Of a stretch of DNA of 22,012 bases, positions 9,884 to 20,190 are shown piece after piece. The notes under the pieces are model-generated. The model ran no database searches, had not been told where the DNA came from, and saw only the letters and a program-made list of their open reading frames with translations. This DNA is from Euprymna scolopes (Eukaryota > Mollusca > Cephalopoda > Sepiida > Sepiolidae). The stretch covers positions 126,562,364 through 126,584,375 of the forward strand of contig CM044490.1 of assembly GCA_024364805.1 (NCBI GenBank), given 5' to 3'. Positions within the stretch are counted from its first letter, which is position 1; every line of letters begins with the position of its first letter. A program made the translations under genes and the position numbers.

Positions 9884-11128
9884 ATGCGTGTGTGCCTGCG
9901 TATGCGTCTGGGAGATATCGATGTATTTTTTTTATTCAGAATGTCTTCCATAAGTGCATAAAATGTAAAATAGAAAAATCCTATTTCAACAATAAACACC
10001 CCGATTTTTGTTTACGTTTATACAGCATGACATCAAAAGTACATTAGAGATGTTTTATCTCCGTAAAAGCAGATATGCCCTGCATAATAAATCAACAGTA
10101 GATTTCTTAATAATGTTTAGTCGTCTTTATAATTCGAAGCATTATTTTGCTGTCAAAAATGGTTTGTTGTTCATAATCCATTATAACCAATTTGATTGTT
10201 TGACACATACACATCTCTAAAATACTGACAATCTATTCATAGTGTATGATATATTTTCATACAATCCCATGTCGGATGATTCTAGGATTTACCTCAGTGT
10301 GTATCGACAAAGTGTGGTGTTTCCCATTTAGCTGGTGTCGAGTAGATCGAGAGGAAAAAGAATTTGAAAAATTAGGTATAGATGATCACGTATGTACGAG
10401 GGGACAGGATCTCAACGATAACGTTGCAACGTTGGATAAAAGTTTCCAAAGGGTTTTGTCTTTTCTTCCCTTAAATGTAAGGCATAATTCCGTTTACACA
10501 CCGATTCTCGTACGATAACCAAACGGACGCAACGTTGATCCCAGTAAGTACAAGCTGGTTCAGCGAGTTCAGTTAACAGACGGGCTAGTAATTTGGAGAA
10601 TAGCAAGTGCAGTTTGCAAGCTGTCAATACATCCTTGCCAGAAAGGTTAAAAGGTTACATCGTTATATTTCCTAGAGGGGATAAACATGCAACGTGGGAT
10701 CACCTCTGGATTTCAGAGTGTGATGAAATCTCCTCGTTCAGAGAAAAAAACAGTGAAACCAGCTTAAGGCCTAGTGCTGCAGTTTTCTTTTCACAGTCTT
10801 CATTTTTTTTCCAATGCGTACATTGACTTTAGTTTTTATGAAGAGAAAAATATGAGAAAAAATCGAACACAGGGATGTGATATAACCTGAAGAGTAGAGA
10901 ACAAAATTGCACCGCTTCAATCAAAAGTGTTGCTACAAAACTTCAAGGTGGTCTACAATATAAAAAACTTTGTAAAATATACGTAAATAAAGACGAAATA
11001 TCTTACCAATGCAGCTAATTAATCACTCCAAGTAACATCATGGTATTATAGGTATATTATTGAAGTTTTAAATCAATAGCATAGTTAACAACTATTAGTT
11101 CTTAGAGGGAAATATTAGAGTTTGGGGT
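9881..11128. other. Unrecognised DNA with a GC-richer island at about 10250-10840
   Basis: The island is clearly richer in G and C than the DNA on either side and carries several overlapping short frames: 90 codons at 10246-10518 (+), 77 codons at 10593-10826 (+) and 71 codons at 10412-10627 (-). None shows a motif I know. A possible splice-donor-like word, CCAGTAAGTA, lies at about 10540. Words containing CAACGTTG or CAACGTGG recur at about 10424-10433, 10529-10538 and 10690-10700. It could be an unnamed repeat, a non-coding exon or a regulatory block; I cannot choose between them. Confidence 0.4.
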
Positions 11129-11155
11129 ATATATTTATATATTAATATGTGGGAA

Positions 11156-11187
<32 letters not shown>

Positions 11188-11226
11188 CATACATATATAC
11201 ATATATATATACACACACATATATAT
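11129..11226. repeat. Imperfect (TA)n/(CATA)n microsatellite
   Basis: TATATTTA-type sequence passes into TA and ATACATAC repeats and then an ACACACAC patch near 11210-11218. Confidence 0.9.
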
Positions 11227-11486
11227 TTATGCTAAAAGAAAACAAAGCAACACATTTTAAATAAACTTCCTGTGTATCATATTACCTTCAGTTACTGTAC
11301 TATTACAAACATAATAATTGGATAGTTCTCAATATTATTCTATTATTCTATTTCTATACATTTGCTATGAGTCCCTATGAAAAAAAATGTTCATTACTTT
11401 TACGTGATCTACCCTTTAATGGAAATTGTTGATTTCGTAATGTCAAATTCATGAAACTAATTTTTAAAGCGGTCTATGTAAAGTCT
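11227..11486. other. AT-rich spacer, no recognised gene
   Basis: No feature is recognised upstream of the tandem array. Confidence 0.45.
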
Positions 11487-11681
11487 TGAATGAACAAGAA
11501 TAGGGTGTTTATTTACCTCGGCTTCCGAGCAAAGTTGGCACTAGGCCGATTTTTAAATGTGAAGAGTGATGGGGAAATGGGGGCCAGCTCCCCGGGGAGT
11601 AGGGGAACTGGATAGTGACAATTGGTATGAAGGGTTGCCCCTACATTAACCAATAACTGATTGACACAAGGACAATCATCT

Positions 11682-11706
11682 TATATGTGTGGTTGCCCGC
11701 ACATAT
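11682..11706. repeat. Hairpin of tandem unit 1 (degenerate)
   Basis: ATATGTG pairs with CACATAT around a ten-base loop. It is the weakest of three equivalent stems. Confidence 0.6.
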
Positions 11707-11932
11707 TGTCTTTGCTTGCAGTATCCGCCGAAACAGATACTACACTTTGATCGCGGTCCGAAGGCCAAAAAATATTTATTTGCCGCCCCACTGTGCAAAT
11801 TAGGCACAAGGCCGTTTTTTAATCTGGAGAGAGAGGGAGGAGGGAAAGGGGACCAGCTCCCGATGGGTGGGAAATGGGAGCTATATAGTTACAATTGGTA
11901 TGAAGGGTTGCCCCTACATTGACCAAGCTCAT

Positions 11933-11956
11933 ATATGTGGGGAAAACCCCACATAT
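11933..11956. repeat. Hairpin of tandem unit 2
   Basis: The perfect 10-bp stem ATATGTGGGG / CCCCACATAT closes on an AAAA loop. Confidence 0.8.
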
Positions 11957-12181
11957 GGTCTTTGCTTGCAGTATCTGCCGGAACAGATACTACACTTTGA
12001 TCCCGACCTGAAGGCCAAGAACAACTGGGTATTTATTTGCTCCCCTACCAAGCAAATTAGGCACAATGCCAATTTTTAATGTGAGGAGTGAAGGGGAAAT
12101 GAGGACTAACTCCCCAGTGAGTAGGGAGGCTGGATAGTGACAATTGCTATGAAGGGTTACTCTTACATTGACCAAGGTCTT

Positions 12182-12205
12182 ATATGTGGGGTTTCCCCCA
12201 CATAT
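12182..12205. repeat. Hairpin of tandem unit 3
   Basis: The stem ATATGTGGGG / CCCCACATAT has a four-base TTTC loop. The stem is identical to that of unit 2 while the loop differs. Confidence 0.8.
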
Positions 12206-12285
12206 GGTTTTTGCTGCAATATCTGCCGGAAAAGATACTACACGAAGGCCAAGAACAACTGAATGAACTAGAAGAGTATTAGGGT

Positions 12286-12784
12286 AAACAAATAAAAAGG
12301 GACATATTAGTTTCCCTTGTCGATGAAAACTTCATATTCTATTATATGTAAACGCCATTATTTGCGGTAAAATACGCTTTGATATTATTAGATGTTAGAA
12401 CATATAAATGAATTTCATGACGATGTATACGGCAAATGATATTAAAAAATATTGGTATCAGATAACCTTTACCATTTAGCGTCGTATTTATTAAGGAATT
12501 AAAATCAACTAATTTTGCAAAATATAATGCTATCAAACTAAAATATGGATAGGAAAATATAAAAAGTTAACTTCCCGTATATGAATAGATCAATTGTATC
12601 TAATGCTTAGTTTAATAATAACACTAATCCGGTATTCAGTAAAATTATTGAAAAGGCTCAGCAAAAATAAAAACGGAGATCAACAAAGCGGCCATATATA
12701 TTTATAGATAATAACGTTTTATTTGGTTGCCTGAGTATAACAGACACAAAGAAAACGGTAACATAGTCTAGTCCGATAATTTTA
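12286..12784. other. AT-rich DNA, no recognised gene
   Basis: No supported feature is seen between the tandem array and the CA-rich tract. Confidence 0.45.
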
Positions 12785-12840
12785 CGAATGCACACACGCA
12801 GGCAGGCATACACAGACACACACAGACACACACAAGCACA
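12785..12840. repeat. CA-rich simple repeat
   Basis: CACACA and CAGACACA units with GGCAGGCA interruptions. The minus strand of this stretch gives a Cys/Val-rich frame, an artefact of composition. Confidence 0.85.
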
Positions 12841-12970
12841 TATTGACATAATTTTCACTTGTATATACATACAACGCGTATATCTTTCTAAATATATACA
12901 TACATATATGTGCATATATATTTAAATATGCATAGCACATATATAAGAAAATATAAATATATGATTATAC

Positions 12971-12990
12971 GCACACGTACACGTACACAG

Positions 12991-13055
<65 letters not shown>
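12971..13055. repeat. (CA)n(TA)n microsatellite
   Basis: ACGTACACGTACACAGACACAC passes directly into pure TA at about 13001-13055, the common mollusc pattern of CA grading into TA. Confidence 0.93.
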
Positions 13056-13057
<2 letters not shown>

Positions 13058-13206
13058 AAATTCATTTCTTATCGTTGAGCACTTTCAGTTGAATTAAAGT
13101 TGGTCAATTAAGCTCTTATGCATAGATCATCGTATAACGATTAGAACACTCGCTGACTGACGTAAATGAACATTTTAAATTGAAATGTTTAATTCAAGGC
13201 TATTTC

Positions 13207-13325
13207 ACGCGGTTTATAGTAGCCGAATGGATACGGTCTCGTCTAATCGAGCCAGAGATGTCTCGTGGTGCGGGGTTCGAATCGTTCGGCTGTTGGCATT
13301 TAATTATGATAGCAAACAAAAGTAA

Positions 13326-13326
<1 letters not shown>
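13207..13326 (+). mobile_element. tRNA-derived SINE
   Basis: A tRNA-like head carries an A box (TAGCCGAATGG, 13220-13230) and a canonical B box (GGTTCGAATC, 13274-13283) spaced as in a RNA polymerase III promoter. A class II (Leu/Ser-like) tRNA origin is possible, because GTCTCGTCTAATCGAGCC can be read as an anticodon arm followed by a long variable arm. The T-stem and acceptor stem no longer pair well, so it is not a functional tRNA. A short body (TGGCATTTAATTATGATAGC) follows and the element runs into (TA)n at 13327. SINEs of this design are known in cephalopods; I cannot name the exact family. It would depend on a LINE's RT for movement. Confidence 0.75.

Positions 13327-13380
<54 letters not shown>
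13327..13380. repeat. (TA)n microsatellite at the SINE 3' end
   Basis: A pure TA run begins a few bases after the SINE body and may be its expanded 3' tail. Confidence 0.93.
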
Positions 13381-13383
<3 letters not shown>

Positions 13384-14049
13384 GTGGAATAAACATCAGT
13401 TAACATCATGATAAAAACAACGAAGTATACGGACTAACTTACACAATTTTGTTCCTCACTCAACAGAGCTAAATCCAGGAAAATTAAGATTAAAAATATT
13501 ATCATAAATTTACTATTAATTAGAAAGTGTCCACGTTTTATAAATTTTAAGAAAATTTAGTCAATAGGTGTCCTGTTTGGCTTTGACTACGGAATATCTG
13601 TGACCGATTTGTCAAACAAATCTATGTTTCTGTATAACGGTGTTTTCTGCCGAATCCACGTGTTGCTTTTTAAACTATTGTAACCCATTCCCATAGATGT
13701 TCTCCCCACGATAATAATGATATTATACTATTTATTTATTTAAATGTAGTGACAGTGCTTACTACGAACCAAATTCGTTATGCAATTTTTTTACCTTCTG
13801 CAGTTCGGAATTATATACGGATCTACCGTATGTAAGCACTTTATGAATAACAGTCCGTGTGCTACGAACTGTAATGTCGATATGTTCACAATCTATAGAT
13901 GTCGCCTTTACATTTTGAAATTCTAGAAAACGTTTTTATTAAGTCCCAGTGACATTCTCTTTGCACACAAAACGAAAACATTTTAGAACTTTATTTGATC
14001 TCCATATGATTCCTTACCTGTTAATTCATTTGTTTATTATTTGTAGTAA
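13381..14049. other. AT-rich DNA, no recognised gene
   Basis: Nothing is recognised between the SINE tail and LINE copy C. Weak upstream parts of the LINE may reach into its right edge. Confidence 0.45.
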
Positions 14050-15720
14050 TATTTTTCTCTCCCGCCATATCAAAGGAAACCGCGTCATCATCGGACAAAG
14101 CCAACTATTCTAATTCTACCCAATGCGATCAGCGCCGCCAAGCCCATATTCATTTTAGTGTTCGACAGACGCTATGCGACATGCAAATATATGTGCTTGA
14201 TATTTCTAAGCTAATCAAAACCCTGAGTTTCAGTAAAGCAATTCGCCCAGACGGCATTCCGATTATGGTGCTGAAAAGCTTCAACCAAAAGTAATTCCCA
14301 TACTTACAAAGCTGTTAAGCGTTTTCCTCAGAGGAATTGCTTATCCGCAACTTGAAAACCTACTCAATATGCCCCGTACTTAAAATTTATCTTATCTGTC
14401 ATCACACTCTCAATACAGACCAATCAGTTTCCTGTGTGTCATGAATAAGTAGCTGAATATAGTCCCCCACTTCATCAGAAATAACCTCTTCAGCGACGGG
14501 TAATATATTTTCCGTTCTGTTAGATATACATCAGATGTGCTTACAGTCATATCTCATATAATTTACTAATTTTCGATCATGCCTTCCTTTCTAGGGGAAT
14601 TGCTCTTTACATATCAAAGGACTTTGATAGGATATGGCATAAACGTCTACTCTTAAATTCTCCAGCTACTGTATAGCTGGGTATATCTTTTCAATTTTTT
14701 TATCATTTTTTTTTCTGATAGGTTCATAAAAGTGGTGGTTGATTGGCAGAAATCAGGATCTCATAGTATAAAGGTTGTAGTCTCTCAGGTGTCTATCATA
14801 AGCCCAACTTTCTTTCTGGTCTACAAATGCTCCCAAATAATATCCTATGGTCATTTGCTGACATTTATGCTGACGACACGACTATCCATGGAAACATTAA
14901 AAAAAACTGTAAATGGCAAAGTTCCCCCCGGATTCTGTCTTTGCTGATCTGGAATATGGGGGGCAATAGGGAAAGAGATGGCTGGCTAATTTTAATACAT
15001 CTGAAACCAAGCTATTATCTTAATATTATCAGTGCTCTGATCTATGTCTGTCATAAATTGTAGTAAATTGATCTCGTCTTGGAGAGGTTCTATGTTTAGA
15101 CAAGCTTTCGGTCTGACCTTTACTTCTGTTCTGAGATAAACCACGTAATCTCTAGCTAAGCCTGCTAGACAAATGCTGGAATCCATCCTATCAATCCAGT
15201 AGATATATCACTGCTGATGCAATTCCATACGTTTATAAGAGTCATGCACTTATAACGATAGAGTAGTGTTGCAACATCTAGGTAGGAGCTGCTAGAATAA
15301 CTCATTCTTCCTTTCCCGATTTCAAAATAGTCTTCGTAGCCTAATAGAGCATCCCGATTTTTCTTCCCTGATACCTTTTCTCTACAGAGGAGAAAGTGTA
15401 AACATGTATCTGCTTTATCGTTATTTTCATGGCAAGTGCTATTTTAACCTCCAATCTAATGTCCCAATTTTCCTGGCTTTTATGAAAAAACACTCGTTTA
15501 ACTGAAACAACTATCAATAATTTCCCCCACGTTTTATCTTTGCATGAATCTAAACGTAGATTCCATGAACAAAACTTATTTATTAGAACTCCACAGCTTT
15601 GGCACTCTGTTCCCCTCTTTTGCTTTCCAACTGACTAAGATTTTGTCGTCTTCAAGTCTACCATAAACAATTTATTTATGAACCGTCTCTTTACGTAATC
15701 TTATTCATAAAATGTTCATT
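14050..15720 (+). mobile_element. LINE copy C, jockey/CR1-like, decayed
   Basis: This is a long broken copy of the same family as A and B. It begins around SKETASSSD (about 14070), then HFSVRQTLCDMQI (about 14150-14188) and SKAIRPDGIPIMVLKSF (about 14232-14282), the classic start of the RT domain of jockey-like LINEs. Later landmarks are FDRIWHK (14633-14653), the intact catalytic box YADD (14866-14877) and the C-terminal RRF.EQ.LF.RTP.LWHS region near 15555-15610. Frameshifts and stops are spread along it. The endonuclease part is absent, so it is 5' truncated. The 3' UTR fades out near 15720 without a clean tail. Confidence 0.85.
14232..14877 (+). pseudogene. Reverse transcriptase domain of LINE copy C
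   Basis: The stretch holds the RT fingers and palm: RPDGIPIMVLK at 14244-14276 (GPDGIP in the family), the FDRIWHK block at 14633 and YADDTT at 14866. The parts lie in more than one frame with stops between them, so no RT can be made. It keeps both catalytic aspartates, unlike copy A. Confidence 0.78.
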
Positions 15721-16057
15721 ATTAATGATTACTACATTTTAAATTTAAGCTAAGCTCTACTTGGGTAAAATTATAAAATATATTTTCAACCATTAAATGA
15801 AATAGTTTTCCTAAAAGTAAGATATGATTTACATATAATAAATGAAATAATTACCACAATAAAATTATTCAACGTTTTTTAAAGTTCACGATCACTACAA
15901 TACATAACAAATGTATCAACACTTCCAAATTGCATACATGCAAATTACGCCCAATATAATATTCCAGAACCAGTCCAGAACGCTTCACTTATAATTATTA
16001 GATGGGATATTTTCAAATAATGCATGCATTTTCTCTGACTGATATATGTATATTCTA
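15721..16057. other. AT-rich DNA, no recognised gene
   Basis: No supported feature lies between LINE copy C and the next repeat. Confidence 0.45.
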
Positions 16058-16175
16058 CTTGCGGAGATCCCCGACGTTGCCCGGCTGTAAATGTGAAAAA
16101 AATTGGTGAAAGTAGGTTCGAACCTCATGCCTTGAGGTAAATAGCCTGACAACTTACCACAGCACTACGGGGACA
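16058..16175 (-). mobile_element. Candidate tRNA-headed SINE-like repeat
   Basis: On the minus strand a tRNA-like start, GTCCCCGTAGTGCTGTGGTAA, contains an A-box-like word at 16153-16167, and a perfect B box GGTTCGAACC lies at 16115-16124. The 3' part has a GC-rich stem-like word (GCCGGGCAACGTCGGGGAT) ending in CAAGTAG. The last part also resembles the 3' hairpin of some Helitrons, so a Helitron end fused or adjacent is an alternative. The element is clearly GC-richer than its flanks. Confidence 0.5.
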
Positions 16176-16663
16176 GAGAATTGAGGAAGGGTGAAATTAA
16201 ACGTTCAAAAAGTACGTGGTTTAACAAATTGAACCTGTGGTTTTCTAGGTCCAACATCACGCGACAGTACTAGAGAAAATGAAATCACAACGCGGATTTG
16301 TAACATAATAAAATATTCAGAGGACCTTTTTTCGTAAATCGGGCATATTATAATCGAGGCAGTATATAAAAACTTGTAAGGTTTAGTGGCTCCTCCGAGC
16401 GCCTCCAAAAAAGATATTGGCTGACATACAAAATAAATGCATAACTACGCAAACACACATGTATACATTTTTATATGATAGATTTCAAGAACAACATCTA
16501 TCTGTAGTGTTTTTTAAACGTGCTGTTCTTTCGGAATTTAAAAAGTAGCTGTTTCGCCGACTTTTTATGCACCGGAAAAAAGAGAGTCTAAAACAAGTAT
16601 CGTTAGACAAATACTACATTGATAAAATCGTGCACTTGGTTACGATATCTTCTAAAATTCTAA
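16176..16663. other. Unrecognised DNA, possibly part of an older repeat
   Basis: The segment 16200-16430 is somewhat less AT-rich and could extend the 16058-16175 repeat, but I find no ends or coding motif. A 67-codon minus frame at 16205-16408 has no recognisable domain. Confidence 0.4.

Positions 16664-16726
<63 letters not shown>
16664..16726. repeat. (AAT)n microsatellite, 3' tail of the minus-strand LINE
   Basis: About 20 AAT units lie directly next to the 3' end of the LINE at 16727-20195. On the LINE's own strand this is an (ATT)n tail following the coding end, a common form of 3' tail in non-LTR elements. Confidence 0.92.
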
Positions 16727-16739
16727 TCTGATTTCGTTT

Positions 16740-17480
16740 ATCAACGTATCTCTGGAAAGGGATGGGATTCATTTCCAGAGGATTTCCCTCAATCCCGGCT
16801 CCAAACCAGAAGCTTCCCAGATCAACACTTTTTCTACGGATGTTGGTGGCACCTACAATATCAGAGATCTGGAGGCCACATAAACATCATGGATGTTTAG
16901 TTATTTCAATTATCCTTCCAGACGATTGGAGACTACTGATAGCGTACCGACTACAACCGGTATTATTTGTGTTTTAACCCCGTGTATACGCATTGCCTCC
17001 AAGGCCATTGGATTCTCTTTCTCTCTCACATTCCTGTCCCAGGGTACTGAAAAGTCTGCAATCTGCCAGATTTTTTAGACTTTGTCAATGACGACCAAAT
17101 CCGAACGATTATGCTCCAATTGCTTGGTCGTTCTGGCACTTTTGTCCCACCCTACCTCTATCTTGCCATCCTCCCTTTTTCACACTTCATCAGGAATTTC
17201 GTCAGCCCATTTTCCAGCACATCTCACCCCAAACTTCTTACACACCTCCCAATATATCCGGAGTCCGATGCGCCCCTGTTTTTGCGGTACTCTCTCTGGG
17301 CCAGTCAACTACACTCTGTTGCACGATGTGCAGTTGACTATGAAGTCTTACCACAAATTAGCCATTCTGCAGAAACGTTCTCGCTTAGAACGACTTTTTT
17401 TGAGCAAATGTGTTTCTAATGTCTTTTCTTGTGCTGCACAAATAAAACGCTTCAGTACCCTTAGCCAGAAACCCAGCTCT
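16740..17480 (-). pseudogene. C-terminal Cys/His and endonuclease region of the R2/R4-like LINE
   Basis: LAQREYRK (17280-17303) follows a degraded Cys/His block. IYWEVCKKFGVRCAGKW (about 17208-17259) comes next. EHNRSDLVVIDK (17081-17116) matches the (R/N)RPD..V.D core of restriction-like LINE endonucleases, with S in place of the usual P before the first acidic residue. The PVVVGTL.VVS block is at about 16920-16960, and a final ATNIRRK stretch lies near 16830-16860. Multiple stops break the frame. In intact relatives this domain nicks the target DNA to prime reverse transcription. Confidence 0.82.
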
Positions 17481-18094
17481 TAGCCATTGCCATTATCTTT
17501 CATCAGTCACTTCTGCTATATCCTGGAAGAACCTTCCATGCATTTTTTTCTATCTAGTCTCTCCACCCTTACTCTATCCATACTTTTCAAATAATCAGCC
17601 TTGGTCTCACATACCTCCATTTTATTGGCCACAGCCTTAAGAATCCACTCCTTACTTATAAACACACGCTCTTCAGCGACATCTCGGTGTTAACATAATC
17701 TTTTATACATTTCAATCATCTTCCACCGTATTTACGCTTATTATACATTTTGGTACGCTACTTCAGATGCGAAATATACCAAACATTGCTAAAACCTTTC
17801 TGGTTTTGATATCCATGGCATGGAACTTCTTGTCAGCCCATTCTAAAATTTCCACACTGTATCTCAAAACAGTACTGAACATGCATTCACTTCTTTAAGG
17901 TTTCCTCAATAGAGTTTCGAATTTACAATTAGTTTCACTCTTCTAAGATACTCCTTTCTCATTCATTTCTGTCTTCATGATGCATACACCATCCAACACT
18001 CCCAAATACTTATATCATGTATCTTCTATTTCGTTCATGATTTCTCCATTTGGCACCACTTTTCCATTCGAATGAACCTTTACACAACTTTTCA

Positions 18095-18968
18095 TCACCA
18101 GCACCGCACATTTCCTAATTTCAAGCTCCATCCTGATGTCTTCTGAGTATGTTCTACCAGTCTCTCCATATTCTTTTCATTTCGGTTGAACATCTTCAAA
18201 TCATCCATAAACCGTAGATGGTTGAGGCGTCTGCCACCAGATCTAAAGTTGCATCCCAGTTTTTCTCTCTTCAAAGGGATGTTCAGTGGCATCATTATCA
18301 TTACAAAAAGAAGTGGAGATAATGGATCTCCTTGGAACATTCCACGTTTAATGCCAACCTGCCTCATCATCTCTCTCTCTCTTTCTCTCTGTTGTCAACA
18401 CCCTTTTTCATTGAGCCATACTTTTCTCAAAAAGCCCTACCACATTCTCCGCACCCTTTATCGTCAATAGTGTTTCACTTATCCATGAAGGAGGAACCAT
18501 AAAATAAGACTTTCCGTAATCGATCTATGTTACATTAAGATTCCTCTTTTTCTTCCTTGCATCCTATATTAATTCTTTAAAAATTAGTAGTTGCTCTTAG
18601 GTACCTCGCGAGCCTTTCCGACACCCCTTCTCGTCGTCAGGAAAAACAACATTACTCTCAAGATGTTCATATTTTTTCCGCAAAGATTCCAGTCAACAGT
18701 TTCCACATCAGTGACAGACATGTAATTGGTCTATAATTATGTCATCTGTTCCCTTTGCAGGATGTTCCTAATTAGTGTTGGCCATCCCTTTACAAGCAAA
18801 TCAGGGACATCTCCCGACTCTACGACCCTTTGCATGACAGCAGCTATACGTGGATAGAGTCATCCGAACTGTTTAAACCAGAAGCCCATCACACCATCTA
18901 GACCAGATACATCCAGTTTGGGATCCTTCGTATTCCAGCCTTCACGTCTTCAATTGTTATGTCAACGT
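18095..18968 (-). pseudogene. Reverse transcriptase domain of the R2/R4-like LINE
   Basis: DITIEDVKAGIRRIPNW (18911-18968) opens the domain. The YRPITCL...WKLLTGI region and its downstream EKGC block follow around 18600-18770, and the D(Y).K(A/S)Y.MVP.SWI block near 18490-18540. The palm motif QGDPLSPLLF is at 18305-18334 and the catalytic FMDD at 18200-18211, both within one 91-codon frame (18095-18370). A short CT-rich run at 18371-18391 interrupts the coding sequence just before the palm motif, and stops split the rest. FMDD in place of YADD is usual in this lineage and is not a lesion. Confidence 0.85.
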
Positions 18969-19125
18969 CCTTCATTTGCTGCATTCCCGATAGCCTTTCT
19001 CTGAACTCTCCCAAATAGCTAGCCTACTTATTATATCGCCCTTTAATAGACCAAATGCCACTCCAGAACATTCTGGCATATTTTGTATTTAGTGTATTGT
19101 TATTTCCCGCCTGTTTACTGACATT

Positions 19126-19186
19126 TAATTCTTGATAGGGCTGAGACTGATTGTTCCGGAAAAGGTTGTTCTGCCGAAATGCAAAC
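19126..19186 (-). pseudogene. Pre-RT conserved block of the R2/R4-like LINE
   Basis: The minus strand reads FRQNNLFRNNQSQPYQELN, matching a block that precedes the RT in this LINE lineage (F.QN..F.NN...FY.EL). About 100 bases further on, at lower coordinates, comes FWSGIWS, also typical of the group. Confidence 0.7.
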
Positions 19187-20117
19187 TTTTCCAAGAAAGT
19201 TCAGAATTCTAATGCTACTCATGCGAATCTTCTCTTTCAACATTGTTAGAACGATATCCGTTCCCTTTTCCAACACTCTATACCTGCTTTCAAGCTCGTC
19301 CTTGGCCTTTTGTCCTAGTTTAACTCCTTTTCTTTTTTCTTCAATTCTCCGTCATCGCTTAATACTTTCTTCAAGTCGTCTCTGCCAGTCTTGTCTTCTA
19401 TCATTCTGTTCTCTCTTTTTCTTCTGTATTTAGTCAAAACGATTCGCAATAACGTATGACGCTGCATACAGAAGCCTGTTAAGTTCTGTAATCGATATGG
19501 TATTTCTTATTATTTTCTGAATTACTCCTTTACCTACTTTTACCTCGCTTTTCACCTTCCGCCTGCCACGACTCTTCATACTTAGAATAACTATGATCTC
19601 GTCTCTAAGAAGAAACTCGCTTTACTTCTGAAGTACTTCTTTTTCTACAGAAGTCAAAGTTCGAACTTCATCACCACTTCTCCATACATCTGCCCCTTCC
19701 ACTGGTTCCATTGTCTCATAGTTAATGATCTCTTCTGCCTTAGATGCTTCAACTTCCTTCTCATCACTTCCCCTAATGGTAGGATTTCAGCCTCCCTTAG
19801 TTGCCCGCCTCCCATCATCGCTTACATTCCCCTTCTGCACTTCCACTCGCTCAGTGCGTTTACGTTTTTGTTCATTCCATTACTAAACATTCGTCGAATC
19901 TCTTCTTTTGCAATCACTTAAAATAGGTTGTTATTTTTAATATGTTTTAAATGGTATATCAAACTCGCGACATTCTACCCCCTCCTCTCGAAACCGATTC
20001 TTCCTTCACTTTTCATATATACCCACCAGATTTGGTAATTGCACTTCTTTCAAAGCATTCTTAGAGTACTCTTCTTTCCACATCATTACATGGGTTTTGA
20101 CATTTCCTGTTCAAACT

Positions 20118-20190
20118 CCCTTCGTGCCTGGGGACACTCTCTGGCAATTCTCACTCCCCCTATATCTAGCCCCCAATTCTCCGGGCAAGT
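20118..20190 (-). pseudogene. N-terminal zinc-finger remnant of the R2/R4-like LINE
   Basis: TCPEN (20176-20190) followed by GGVRIARECP (ending at 20131) resembles the C-x2-C...GL..H...CP finger at the N terminus of endonuclease-type LINE proteins. The second cysteine and the first histidine are not seen. This marks the likely 5' coding end of the element. Confidence 0.5.

Larger units (their letters stand above)
11487..12285 (+). repeat. About three units of a 250-270 bp hairpin-bearing tandem repeat
   Basis: The marker ATTG(G/C)TATGAAGGGTT occurs at about 11621, 11894 and 12143, and the marker TTGC(TT)GCA.TATC.GCCG at about 11713, 11963 and 12210, giving a period of roughly 247-273 bases. 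Each unit carries GGCAC(T/A)A.GCC, a purine-rich GGGGAAA patch and a hairpin of the type ATATGTGGGG-loop-CCCCACATAT. The last unit stops early. The sequence is less AT-rich than the surroundings. Open frames through it follow the repeat and are not genes. It may be part of a larger transposon, but no transposase is present. Confidence 0.85.

Noticed and set aside
10246-10518. 90-codon plus-strand frame as a small protein gene
   Set aside because: No motif, and frames of similar length overlap it on the other strand; the composition alone explains them.
11689-12079. Two overlapping plus-strand frames with similar peptides (GMKGCPY, QYLPEQILHFD) as a gene family
   Set aside because: The similarity comes from the underlying tandem DNA repeat, in which frame is not preserved between units.
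11487-12285. CRISPR-like array because of regularly spaced hairpins
   Set aside because: Units are about 250-270 bases, similar over their full length, only three in number, and the genome is plainly animal.
12658-12915. Cys/Val-rich minus frame resembling a short secreted peptide
   Set aside because: It reads through a CA-rich simple repeat; the cysteines come from repeat units.
13207-13290. Functional tRNA gene
   Set aside because: A and B boxes are present, but the T-stem and acceptor stem do not pair properly; a SINE head fits better.
16762-17483. Plus-strand frames of 60-133 codons
   Set aside because: They are antisense to the endonuclease region of the minus-strand LINE.
18186-19433. 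Plus-strand frames at 18186-18470 and 19179-19433
   Set aside because: Antisense shadows of the same LINE's RT and pre-RT regions.
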